Shown: in pieces, positions 24,331 to 32,290 of the stretch
How the letters are laid out: each line of letters starts with the position of its first letter
Numbering within the stretch: the first letter of the stretch is position 1
NCBI GenBank assembly: GCA_964624555.1
Contig: CAZUXB010000016.1
Span: 1 to 46,727 of the forward strand
From: SXRF01 sp964624555
Lineage (GTDB): Bacteria > Pseudomonadota > Alphaproteobacteria > Rickettsiales > SXRF01
Length of the DNA stretch: 46,727 bases
Direction: 5' to 3'
Translations under genes and position numbers: made by a program
The notes under the pieces: model-generated
What the model was told of the DNA's origin: nothing
The model's database searches: none
Seen by the model: the letters and a program-made list of their open reading frames with translations, nothing else

Positions 24331-24533
24331 TAATCGTTACGATCAGTATTCTTACGAGCTAGCTTCCTAGCGCGACGCTGTGCTTCCGCTGACTCGCGAA
24401 CGCGAGCTTCGGAAGGCTTTTCGTAGTGACGGCGCATTTTCATTTCGCGGAAAAGGCCCTCGCGCTGCATCTTTTTCTTCAAAGCGCGCAAAGCTTGGTC
24501 AACATTGTTATCACGAACTACAACTTCTACCAA
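24330..24533 (-). CDS. rpsU: 30S ribosomal protein S21
   Basis: This complete 67-residue bS21 starts with VEVVVRDNNVDQALRALKKK and continues with the basic helix containing KMRRHYEKPSEAR. The C-terminal extension is Arg/Ala-rich, as in alphaproteobacterial S21. It binds the 16S rRNA platform near the anti-Shine-Dalgarno region and assists initiation. Here rpsU is monocistronic and not next to dnaG or rpoD. Its stop abuts a palindromic element. Confidence 0.97.
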   Translation of the reverse strand: MVEVVVRDNNVDQALRALKKKMQREGLFREMKMRRHYEKPSEARVRESAEAQRRARKLARKNTDRND

Positions 24534-24743
24534 ATTAACATACCCCCTTCCGGGATTTTCTTAAATATTTTAACTTGCGCTCAAGCGGCGCGCATCCTGC
24601 GCTCGTCAACCGAGCTAGTCGCTACGCTCCAAAACACAAGGGCGAACTATGAATGTAACAAATTCTAATTAGTTTGTCAAATACCTGTAAATGCTGTAGA
24701 ATCGCCAGCATAAACAATATAATACACTCACAGGAGCATAATT
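24534..24743. other. Divergent intergenic region between rpsU and hisN
   Basis: These 210 bases must hold the promoters of both flanking genes. The left part near rpsU is followed by a GC-rich stretch (24575-24630) containing GCTAGTCGCTACGCTCC, faintly like the TTAGTCGCTA stretch in the hairpin cluster at 37026, so it may be a decayed repeat. The right part is AT-rich. I found no reading frame worth calling and no clear riboswitch. Confidence 0.4.
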
Positions 24744-25529
24744 TTGCTGGAAAATACCTACGATGAATATCTAAGTTTTGCCAATATCTTAGCTGATGCC
24801 AGCGGCGAGATACTGCGCCATTATTTTGGAACCCCTTTCACCGTCGAACAAAAAGCTGACCAAAGCCCTGTAACTAAAGTAGATATTGAGGTTGAACAGC
24901 GCATCCGCTCGCTTATCGGCGAAAAATTCCCGGAACATGGCGTAATCGGCGAAGAATTCCATAATATAGACTCTGATTGCCCTTATCAATGGGTCATAGA
25001 CCCTATTGACGGCACCAGGTCATTTATAGCCGGCTACCCCATATTCACCACCCTGATTGCACTCCTCCATGAAAAAAGGCCGGTGCTGGGAATAATCAAC
25101 CAGCCGATACTCGGCGAACGCTGGTCAGGAATAAAGGGCAAACCAACCCTCCTCAACAACAAACCTCTACCTCCGTTAAAAGGCGCTCCGGCATTGGCCA
25201 AGGCCGGTATTGCCAGCACCTCTACCGGCTATTTTTCCACCGAACAGGAAAAAAAATTCGCCAAGCTCAAAGCAGCCTGCCAAAGCGGCGTACTCGGCGG
25301 CGACGCCTATGCCTATGCCATGCTGGCCAGTGGCAGATTAGATATAGTAGTTGATGCCGGAATGAAACCCTATGATTTCTGCGCTCTCGCCCCGGTTATC
25401 GAAGGTGTTGGGGGAATCATCACCGATTGGACTGGCTCCCCCATCTCCCTCACCTCCGACGGCAGCGTAATCGCCGCATCGAACACAAAACTTCATGGAG
25501 AAGCCATCAGAATACTTCACGCCGAATGA
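24744..25529 (+). CDS. hisN: Histidinol-phosphatase HisN-like (inositol-monophosphatase family)
   Basis: This 261-residue Mg-dependent phosphatase has metal-site motifs GEE (69-71), DPIDGT (86-91) and a second site around GGDAYAYAMLASGRLDIVVD, then YDFCALAPVIEG. The last motif, with DFCAL and not WD.AA, points to the histidinol-phosphatase subgroup common in actinobacteria and alphaproteobacteria. Initiation is most likely at TTG (24744), because AGGAG sits seven bases upstream and no suitable ATG exists. An inositol- or PAP-phosphatase role remains possible. Confidence 0.87.
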   Translation: MLENTYDEYLSFANILADASGEILRHYFGTPFTVEQKADQSPVTKVDIEVEQRIRSLIGEKFPEHGVIGEEFHNIDSDCPYQWVIDPIDGTRSFIAGYPIFTTLIALLHEKRPVLGIINQPILGERWSGIKGKPTLLNNKPLPPLKGAPALAKAGIASTSTGYFSTEQEKKFAKLKAACQSGVLGGDAYAYAMLASGRLDIVVDAGMKPYDFCALAPVIEGVGGIITDWTGSPISLTSDGSVIAASNTKLHGEAIRILHAE

Positions 25530-25629
25530 GCCAGCGGCAGAAGCTGACTTCGATTACCTGTTATTACATAGATTTCTGATAGGGCCGCTCCAACCAAAGG
25601 GCAGCATCCTACCGGCACTACAATGGTTT

Positions 25630-26628
25630 TTAAAAACGGTAGGAAAGACTAACCACCCCAAATTCAGAAGCATGTTGCTGGGTCCTGTATTCCTTGCTCA
25701 TGAAAACCTGCGTGTAGGAAAGGCGGGCCTCACCATAAGTTATGACGCCGCCAACCTGCACGCTATTCACCAGGTACTTCTTATCAACGCTGGGGCTATC
25801 GGCAAATGTATTGCCATCAAGGAAAATATTGCGGCCAACCGCACGCTCTTCAATGGTAGCGAATAAATAACCGCCAACTTCTTTGGTTGGAATAAAAAAA
25901 TCCGACCCGGCAAGGCTGGGACGGATGCGTGGAGCACCGTAATCGGCAGGAAGGTCATAACCAAGGCGGAAAGTTGCGCCAACACTGGCATCGGTGTTTA
26001 TATTACCCAGATTAACTCCAACATGCGGAGTTACGTCCGCCCCCAAACCAAAAGGTGAGAATTGATACATACCCCGCCATTTGCGTTCATAAGTAAGCAC
26101 AGCCCCCGGTTCATTCTTTAACTGGTTATCCCAACCCATGGGGTGCGGGCTGCTAATTACCCTATGCACAAATTTCTGCGTTTGCTCAGCATGTGATAGA
26201 GGCCCGACCACGCCAACAGTGAGCATTACATTATCCAGTGATTTTCCGGTGTCAGAGACCATGCCAACCGATCCATAAAGCCAGCCAGCATAAGGATGGT
26301 CACCCACTATAAGGCCCCTGCGCGAAAGGTCTTCCGGTGCAAACATGCTTTGCCCTGCCGCCACGCTAACCCGTTTTTTGCCATCGCTGGCCAATGGGAG
26401 AACCCTGGCTATTTTGCGCACCAGGTCTGGCATATATTCTTCTGAGGAAAGCCATGCAAAACGGATACCATTGGTATAGTCGCGATCGGTTCCGGCAAAA
26501 ATATCATTTTCCAGCACCACATTAAATATCCCCTTGTCATCTTCCGATGCCCGTTCATCCACTGCAAAGGCAGGAGCAGATATTAGCAGAAAACCGGTTA
26601 ACAGGATGGTGTGTATTTTTGTCTGCAT
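25630..26628 (-). CDS. LpxR-like lipid A deacylase family outer-membrane protein (DUF2219)
   Basis: From the ATG at 26628 the product is 332 residues with a signal peptide cleaved after SAPAFA (about residue 18). The mature N-terminus has LENDIFAGTDRDYTNG, matching the conserved ND and YTNG motifs of LpxR, the 3'-O-deacylase of lipid A. A PHPMGWDNQLKNEPG segment and alternating strands ending in SLSYRF fit a 12-stranded barrel with a C-terminal aromatic. A further upstream TTG codon is less likely. It lies convergent to hisN and directly downstream of ftsA, where ftsZ would normally be found. Confidence 0.82.
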   Translation of the reverse strand: MQTKIHTILLTGFLLISAPAFAVDERASEDDKGIFNVVLENDIFAGTDRDYTNGIRFAWLSSEEYMPDLVRKIARVLPLASDGKKRVSVAAGQSMFAPEDLSRRGLIVGDHPYAGWLYGSVGMVSDTGKSLDNVMLTVGVVGPLSHAEQTQKFVHRVISSPHPMGWDNQLKNEPGAVLTYERKWRGMYQFSPFGLGADVTPHVGVNLGNINTDASVGATFRLGYDLPADYGAPRIRPSLAGSDFFIPTKEVGGYLFATIEERAVGRNIFLDGNTFADSPSVDKKYLVNSVQVGGVITYGEARLSYTQVFMSKEYRTQQHASEFGVVSLSYRF

Positions 26629-26738
26629 ATATTTACCATAATACAATATTTTTGCTGCAGATTAGTTCAGTATCGGTTCTCGCGGCCAGCCCCGTCAATC
26701 GCCTACAAGCAGAGCAATACGATCAATAAGATGACGGT

Positions 26739-28013
26739 TTAAAAATTATCCTTAAACCAGTGAACCAGCTTTTCAAAACCAACCATCATACCACCGCGCT
26801 GGAGATGGGCATCAAACATCTGTTCTTCGATCGGTTTTTTAACCCGGTATTCAAGCATACCGAGGGCAGTAGCGAAGGCAGGGCCGCTTACTGACTCAGC
26901 AAGTCCGGCAATAGCATGCGGTCTGCCCAGACGCACCTGTTTACCAAGTATATTACCGGCCATTTCGCGCACACCGATAAGCTGGCTGGCACCACCGGTA
27001 AGAACAACACGCTTCCCGGCATATCCGGCCATGTTGCTCATTTCTATTTTGCCACGAATCATCTCGAATATCTCTTCGATACGCGGGCGGATAACCCCAA
27101 CCAGCATTGAGCGCGGCATAGTATTTACTTCTTCTGAATCTTCTTCTCCCAGCGGTGGAACATCCACCATTATCTGGTCGTCACTGGTCGTGGCTATCGC
27201 GCTGCCGTGCAGGGTTTTTAGACGTTCGGCATGGGCAAGGCTGGTGGACAACCCCCGTGCTATGTCATTGGTTACATGCATGCCGCCGATAGGTATGCAG
27301 TCGGTGTAAACATTTTTACCACCGGCAACGATACAGAAGCTGGTGCTACCAGCTCCCATATCAATCAGGGTCACACCCAGTTGTTTTTCATCCTCTTCAA
27401 GGCAGGAAAGCGCCGATGCGTAGGGAGCGGCAATATATTCTTCAACATTAAGGTGGCAACGGGCAATGCAATGGGAGAGGTTATGCATGACCCCGGAAAG
27501 CCCGGTTATCATATGCACGTCAGCGCCGAGTTTTTTGCCGAACATTTTACGCGGGTCAACAATTCCCCTCGCCCCGTCAAGATAGTACGACACCGGGATA
27601 GAATGTAGTATCTCATGTTCACTGTGAATGATGCTGGCGCGCGCCTGCTCGATAATATCCATTATATCGCGGTCGGTGACCTCTTCACCAAACAGCGACA
27701 TTTCAACCGTCACATTGCGCGAATTCAGGTTCCCGCCCGACAGGCTTACAATAACATTTTCCACCGTGCTGCCGGCCATTTTCTCAGCGGCATCAACCAC
27801 GTTGGTAATAGAGGTTTCAGCTTCCGCAAAATCAGTTATCACCCCGGCGCGGATACCTTTGGAGAGCTGGTGCCCGATACCGACTATTTTTATTTCCCCG
27901 GCCGAATCGATATAAGCAATGAAACAGGCGATCTTGGCGGTACCAATATCGAGCACGGCAATGCTGCCATTGCCGCTTTTTTTCATGATATTTTGCGTTT
28001 TCTGGCGTTTCAC
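26739..28013 (-). CDS. ftsA: Cell division protein FtsA
   Basis: This 424-residue actin-like ATPase anchors FtsZ to the membrane. It has the phosphate-1 motif VLDIGTAKIACFIA near 20-33, a 1C subdomain, the LIDMGAGSTSF phosphate-2 motif, VLTGGASQL, and a C-terminal amphipathic helix ending in VHWFKDNF for membrane attachment. The GTG at 28013 directly follows the ftsQ stop; an ATG nine codons inside is an alternative. No ftsZ follows, which is unusual because ftsA-ftsZ adjacency is among the most conserved in bacteria. Confidence 0.96.
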   Translation of the reverse strand: MKRQKTQNIMKKSGNGSIAVLDIGTAKIACFIAYIDSAGEIKIVGIGHQLSKGIRAGVITDFAEAETSITNVVDAAEKMAGSTVENVIVSLSGGNLNSRNVTVEMSLFGEEVTDRDIMDIIEQARASIIHSEHEILHSIPVSYYLDGARGIVDPRKMFGKKLGADVHMITGLSGVMHNLSHCIARCHLNVEEYIAAPYASALSCLEEDEKQLGVTLIDMGAGSTSFCIVAGGKNVYTDCIPIGGMHVTNDIARGLSTSLAHAERLKTLHGSAIATTSDDQIMVDVPPLGEEDSEEVNTMPRSMLVGVIRPRIEEIFEMIRGKIEMSNMAGYAGKRVVLTGGASQLIGVREMAGNILGKQVRLGRPHAIAGLAESVSGPAFATALGMLEYRVKKPIEEQMFDAHLQRGGMMVGFEKLVHWFKDNF

Positions 28014-28919
28014 TTAAGTATCTTTCGCGTTACTGGGTTTATTATTTATTTCATTAGCTGGTAATTTAATAAACAACCTTCCATCAATACGCAAGTCAAT
28101 CACTTTAATATCCCGATCTAAAACTTGTTGTTTTTTTTGCAGCTCGGCAAGATGCTTCCACGCGGCCAGCGAATCCTTTTCAGGAAGTCGAACTTCTATA
28201 TCTTCGGCTCCATCCTCAGCATTATTGCTTGGCTTTATCTTGATATTCCACCGCCTTTCCCCAACCCATACCGCGGCAGCAAAACGTTTGGCAAGATCAG
28301 GCTGGGCAAGCAGCATTGCCAATAGCTCAGTTACATGCTTAGGCGCATCATCCCCGACAATCAGCGGCAGGGATTTATAAGGTGTCATATCCAAACCGTT
28401 CATCACCACGCCATTATCGTCAACCAGTGCTATTTTTCCCTGATGTTGCCATAATGCCACCGGCTCACGTTCCACCACCCGTACATATAAGGTATCAGGC
28501 AGGGCACGCTCAATAGCTGCATATTTTACACTCTCTATTTTTTCCAGGCGGGTACGTATTTCATCCAGCGGTAACCGCAGGATCGGAGTCTTTTTATCAA
28601 TATCAAGCGCCTTGTTTATTTCTTCCAACGGTGTCCGGTTGCGTCCTTCAAGGTAAAGATTTTCTACTGTATACCCTGCCTTCACGGTAAGACCATAGAC
28701 CGCATCCGAAGAAAGCTGCAGCAGGCGGCTCATGGCATTGGTTTTCCACGACCACATCGCCCCGCCGATAGCAAATAAACTAAACCCAACTAGGGAAACC
28801 ATACGGCATTTATGGAGTATATGCTGGCGCCTGAGGTGCAATTCCTTATCGCGCATGATTTTTTGTGATTGCTTCTGGCGCTGGGAAAGTTTTTCTTCCT
28901 TTTTCGATACCTTAGCCAT
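28014..28919 (-). CDS. ftsQ: Cell division protein FtsQ
   Basis: This 301-residue bitopic protein has a basic cytoplasmic N-terminus (about 1-38), one membrane helix (about 41-58), a POTRA domain beginning near VKAGYTVENLYLEGR, and the FtsQ domain with VRVVEREPVALW and VDDNGVVM. It links the early and late divisome via FtsB/FtsL. The start overlaps the ddl stop by eight bases, and the stop is immediately followed by ftsA. Confidence 0.94.
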   Translation of the reverse strand: MAKVSKKEEKLSQRQKQSQKIMRDKELHLRRQHILHKCRMVSLVGFSLFAIGGAMWSWKTNAMSRLLQLSSDAVYGLTVKAGYTVENLYLEGRNRTPLEEINKALDIDKKTPILRLPLDEIRTRLEKIESVKYAAIERALPDTLYVRVVEREPVALWQHQGKIALVDDNGVVMNGLDMTPYKSLPLIVGDDAPKHVTELLAMLLAQPDLAKRFAAAVWVGERRWNIKIKPSNNAEDGAEDIEVRLPEKDSLAAWKHLAELQKKQQVLDRDIKVIDLRIDGRLFIKLPANEINNKPSNAKDT

Positions 28920-29835
28920 AGCTAGCTGACTCCACTAATTTCTGCACCAACTGGTTAAACGAAATTCCAGCAAAGGCGGCAATTTCCGGTGAGAGGGACA
29001 GTGCTGTCATTCCCGGCTGGGTATTGATCTCCAATATATAAAAATCCGTGCCGTCATACCGGAAATCGCAGCGCGACAGGCCGCGACAACCAATAGCCTT
29101 ATGGGCGCTAAGAGACATCTGCATAACGCTGTCATATTCGGCTTTGGTTAGAGGAGCCGGACAGAGGTGTTCGGTTTTGCCGTCAGTGTATTTATTTTCA
29201 TAATCATAAAAACCGGATTTAGGGCGGATTTCAGTTACGCCAAGCGGCACATCGTTCAACACAGCGCAGGTTATTTCCCGTCCTTCAATATATTCCTCAA
29301 CAAGATAAGTTGCTAGTTGCTGGTTGTTAGTTGCTGGTTGTTTTCTTTCATCGGCAATTAATTCGCTCATTGGACGGTTATCATGTTCCAGAACAATGTG
29401 CACACCTACGCTCGACCCCTCGTTAGCCGGTTTTACCACGAACGGGCGCGGCATCGGGTCGCCTTTACGTAGCTCTTCACTGCTAACTATTTTCCCAACT
29501 GGAACTTTTAGTCCCGCTGCCTGGAACACCAGCTTGGCGAGCGGTTTGTCCATTGCAACAGAGGAGGCAAGAACCCCGGAATGGGTGTAGGGAATTTGCA
29601 AAATCTCCAGCAAACCCTGCACGCAGCCATCTTCACCCCAGCGGCCATGCAGCGCGTTAAAAACCACGTCTGGCTTAGTAGCTTTCAGCACCTCGGCTAT
29701 ATCGTGGGCCACATCAATTTCCGTGACCTTATAACCCAGTTCGCGCAAAGCCTTGGCACAAGCCGCGCCGCTATTTAGCGATACCTCGCGTTCCGCCGAC
29801 CAGCCACCTTTTAATACCGCAACGTGTTTTGTCAT
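28912..29835 (-). CDS. ddl: D-alanine--D-alanine ligase
   Basis: This 307-residue ATP-grasp enzyme makes D-Ala-D-Ala for the peptidoglycan pentapeptide. Motifs include GGWSAEREVSLNSG (11-24), HGRWGEDG, PFVVKPANEGSSVGV in the ATP-binding part, EEYIEGREITCAVL and LEINTQPGMT near the end. Just before EEYIEG, five tandem heptamers (29309-29343) are translated as part of KQPATNNQQLATY, an Asn/Gln-rich insertion not expected in the family. It sits in a surface loop before the conserved strand and keeps the frame. It lies one base from murB and overlaps ftsQ. Confidence 0.95.
   Translation of the reverse strand: MTKHVAVLKGGWSAEREVSLNSGAACAKALRELGYKVTEIDVAHDIAEVLKATKPDVVFNALHGRWGEDGCVQGLLEILQIPYTHSGVLASSVAMDKPLAKLVFQAAGLKVPVGKIVSSEELRKGDPMPRPFVVKPANEGSSVGVHIVLEHDNRPMSELIADERKQPATNNQQLATYLVEEYIEGREITCAVLNDVPLGVTEIRPKSGFYDYENKYTDGKTEHLCPAPLTKAEYDSVMQMSLSAHKAIGCRGLSRCDFRYDGTDFYILEINTQPGMTALSLSPEIAAFAGISFNQLVQKLVESASYG
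29309..29343. repeat. Five tandem heptamers inside ddl
   Basis: On the plus strand the units are GTTGCTA, GTTGCTG, GTTGTTA, GTTGCTG, GTTGTTT, back to back. There is no inverted second arm, unlike the intergenic heptamer elements. The 35-bp tract is not a multiple of three, so gain or loss of one unit would shift the ddl frame; the present length keeps it open. Confidence 0.85.
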
Positions 29836-29836
29836 T

Positions 29837-30823
29837 CTATTTTTTACCGATCCTTTTGATTTCCCACTCTAGCATAATTCCACTTTTTTCATAGACACGT
29901 TTTATGACTTCATCGCCAAGATTTTCCAAGTCGGCGGCGGTCGCGTTTCCGGTGTTAATCATGAAGTTGCAATGTTTCTCCGACATCTGCGCGCCGCCAA
30001 CGGTAAGGCCACGGCAGCCAGCCTGGTCGATAAGCTCCCACGCCTTGTGCCCGTCCGGGTTTTTGAAGGTGCTTCCCCCGGTTCTGGCGCGGATGGGCTG
30101 GGTTTCTTCGCGCTTGCGGCTTATTTCCTCGATCTTGTTGACGATCTCGAATTTATCACCGGCCACGCTTTTCAGCACCGCGCCAGTTACTATTGCCCCT
30201 TCCGGTAGTTTGCTGCTCCTGTAGGCAAAATCCAGCTCGGCATTGCTTAAGCTTTTGATGGTTCCATCGCGCTCGACAATTTCAGCGGAAACCAGCACCT
30301 GCGAAATATCGCTGCCATAAGCCCCGCCATTCATGCGTACTGCGCCACCGATGGTTCCGGGTATACCACTTAAAAATTCGAGACCAGCAATTTCGCATTC
30401 GGCAGCAAAGAGGGCAACGTTGATGTCGAGCGCTCCTCCGCCGACCGATATATACATTCCCTCTCCCTCTGGGAGAGGGCTAGGGTGAGGGCTTTTTCCT
30501 AGAATGACGTTGCCCTCACCCTCCGCCCTCTCCCAAGGGGAGATGGTGCTTAATTCAGTAAAACCTCGTCCCAACTTCACCACCACCCCATCAATGCCGC
30601 CATCACGCACGATGATATTGGAGCCGACACCAAGGACAGTAACTGGAACATCAAGCGGTAATTCTTTTAGAAAGTTAGAAAGGTCAGAAGCATTTTCCGG
30701 CTTGAATAGATACTGTGCATTGCCGCCGACACGAAACCAGTTGGTTTTGGAGAGGTCTACATTCTGGCGAATGTTAGGCCTTAGGCTTAAGGCTTCAGGC
30801 AATAGTGAAGTATTGCCCATCAC
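29837..30823 (-). CDS. murB: UDP-N-acetylenolpyruvoylglucosamine reductase MurB
   Basis: This 328-residue FAD enzyme reduces UDP-GlcNAc-enolpyruvate to UDP-MurNAc. It has the FAD-binding TNWFRVGGNAQYLF, LGVGSNIIVRDGG, the signature GLEFLSGIPGTIGGAVRMNGGAYG, and the C-terminal GSTFKNPDG with the catalytic serine region. Between GRGFTEL and YISVGGGALDI a palindromic element (30459-30546) adds about thirty residues containing SPLPEGEG. The N-terminal 20 residues are encoded by a second, heptamer-type element at the murC junction. Translation starts at GTG 30823 or ATG 30820, right after the murC stop. Confidence 0.95.
   Translation of the reverse strand: MMGNTSLLPEALSLRPNIRQNVDLSKTNWFRVGGNAQYLFKPENASDLSNFLKELPLDVPVTVLGVGSNIIVRDGGIDGVVVKLGRGFTELSTISPWERAEGEGNVILGKSPHPSPLPEGEGMYISVGGGALDINVALFAAECEIAGLEFLSGIPGTIGGAVRMNGGAYGSDISQVLVSAEIVERDGTIKSLSNAELDFAYRSSKLPEGAIVTGAVLKSVAGDKFEIVNKIEEISRKREETQPIRARTGGSTFKNPDGHKAWELIDQAGCRGLTVGGAQMSEKHCNFMINTGNATAADLENLGDEVIKRVYEKSGIMLEWEIKRIGKK
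30459..30546. repeat. CCCTCTCCC-type palindromic element in frame within murB
   Basis: One arm has CCCTCTCCCTCTGGGAGAGG and AGGGTGAGGGC (30459-30492); the other has GCCCTCACCCT and CCTCTCCCAAGGGGAGATGG (30512-30546). The arms are inverted copies, each ending in its own small hairpin. The intergenic element at 38364-38455 is a clear homologue, aligning along its length including a shared loop remnant (AACGT.AT). This repeat family is known as intergenic DNA in many proteobacteria; here it is translated. Confidence 0.87.
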
Positions 30824-30863
30824 CTAACCTGCTACTGCCTTTTGCCCATTTCCTATTGCCTTT
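30774..30863. repeat. Heptamer palindromic element spanning the murC stop and murB start
   Basis: The left arm is TTAGGCC, TTAGGCT, TAAGGCT, TCAGGCA (30774-30801). The right arm is TGCCTTT, TGCCCAT, TTCCTAT, TGCCTTT (30836-30863), whose complement has the same AGGCA-like heptamers. The element therefore encodes the last residues and stop of MurC and the first twenty or so residues of MurB. The units are related to those of the element at 24261-24330. Confidence 0.78.
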
Positions 30864-32287
30864 AATTCCGCTGGAAGGGAGTAAGCCCATTTGCTTATGG
30901 AACCGGCACCGAGGCACACCACCATATCACCCGAACCGGCAACGCCTGCAACCATAGAAGCAAGCTCTTCCTGTGCAGGCAGGCGTAGTACGCTACGGTG
31001 ACCGGCGGCACGCAGCCCTTCGGCGAGAGTATCGGCACTTACACCCTCGATAGGGTCTTCCCCGGCGCTGTAAATATCGGCGACTATCACCGTATCAGCA
31101 TCGTTAAAACAGGTGCAAAAATCAGCAAATAAATCTTTCACGCGGGTATAGCGGTGCGGCTGCACAACAGCGATGACTTTGCCCCCGGAGTGCGACTGGG
31201 CATCGCGGGCGGCTTTGAGGGTTGCTGCAATTTCTACCGGGTGGTGGCCATAATCGTCAATGACAGTTATTCCATTAGTCACTCCGGTTTTGGTGAAGCG
31301 GCGCTTTACCCCTTCAAAATTACCGAGGGCTTTTACGATGATAGAATCTTTCAGTTTCAATTCCTGGGCGATGGCGATGGCCGCCAGCGCATTACGCACA
31401 TTGTGCTGGCCGTGCATAGACAGGAGAATATTCTTTATGACCTTGGCTTTTTCACCGGAACGCCCTGCTATTTCCACGTCAAAAATTTCCCCGTCAGCGC
31501 TAGAGCGCAAATTCACCGCACGTATATCGGCCTGCGGATTGGTGCCATAGGTTATGAAACGGCGGTCATGTACACGTGAGGCCAGAGCCTGCACTTCGGG
31601 ATGGTCGGTACACAGTACCGCGAAACCGTAGAACGGCAGGTTGGTGAGGAAAGATTGGTAAGCAGCTTTTGCGGCATCGAACGAACCGTAATGGTCGAGA
31701 TGTTCCGGGTCGATATTGGTAACGATGGCGATAGTCGCAGGAAGTTTGGTGAAGCTGCCGTCAGATTCATCGGCTTCCACCACCATCCACTCGCCGGAGC
31801 CAAGATAGGCATTGGTGCCGCGGGCATTGATGATGCCGCCATTAATAACGGTCGGTTGCATCTGCGCGGCTTCAAGCATAGCGGCGGTGAGCGCGGTGGT
31901 TGTAGTTTTGCCGTGCGTGCCCGCTACTGCAATGGCAATTTTCAGGCGCATCAGCTCGGCGAGCATTTCCGCGCGTTTTACTACCGGCAGGCGCGCGGCG
32001 CGGGCAGCGATGAGTTCGGGATTATCGGCCTTTATCGCCGAAGAAATTACCACCACCGCAATACCGGCGATATTTTCCGGCTTGTTGCCGATAAATATTT
32101 TTATGCCATTTTTTTCAAGCCTTTCAGTATTATAGCTAACAGTAGCGTCCGATCCCTGCACCTTATAGCCGAGATTATGCAACACCTCGGCGATGCCGCT
32201 CATGCCAATGCCGCCAATGCCGATAAAATGGATAACCCCCACAGAAAGCGGCATTTTGTGGGAGATGGGCAGTGGGGTCATGTTCAT
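30824..32287 (-). CDS. murC: UDP-N-acetylmuramate--L-alanine ligase MurC
   Basis: This 487-residue Mur ligase has the N-terminal dinucleotide-like FIGIGGIGMSGIAEVLHNLG (21-40), the ATP loop GTHGKTTTT (123-131), EADESDGSF, the HHP substrate region in DDYGHHPVEI and the QPHRYTR motif. The last ten residues (AIGNGQKAVAG) are encoded by a repeat and lie beyond the usual end. It is one base away from murB and four bases from murG, all in one leftward operon. Confidence 0.96.
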   Translation of the reverse strand: MNMTPLPISHKMPLSVGVIHFIGIGGIGMSGIAEVLHNLGYKVQGSDATVSYNTERLEKNGIKIFIGNKPENIAGIAVVVISSAIKADNPELIAARAARLPVVKRAEMLAELMRLKIAIAVAGTHGKTTTTALTAAMLEAAQMQPTVINGGIINARGTNAYLGSGEWMVVEADESDGSFTKLPATIAIVTNIDPEHLDHYGSFDAAKAAYQSFLTNLPFYGFAVLCTDHPEVQALASRVHDRRFITYGTNPQADIRAVNLRSSADGEIFDVEIAGRSGEKAKVIKNILLSMHGQHNVRNALAAIAIAQELKLKDSIIVKALGNFEGVKRRFTKTGVTNGITVIDDYGHHPVEIAATLKAARDAQSHSGGKVIAVVQPHRYTRVKDLFADFCTCFNDADTVIVADIYSAGEDPIEGVSADTLAEGLRAAGHRSVLRLPAQEELASMVAGVAGSGDMVVCLGAGSISKWAYSLPAELKAIGNGQKAVAG

Positions 32288-32290
32288 TTT

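Noticed and set aside
30504..30827. Plus-strand open frames through the murB repeat
   Set aside because: They arise from the repeat and the antisense of murB. SPLPEGEG-like and CHPGLDPGSR-like peptides are familiar spurious translations of these repeats.
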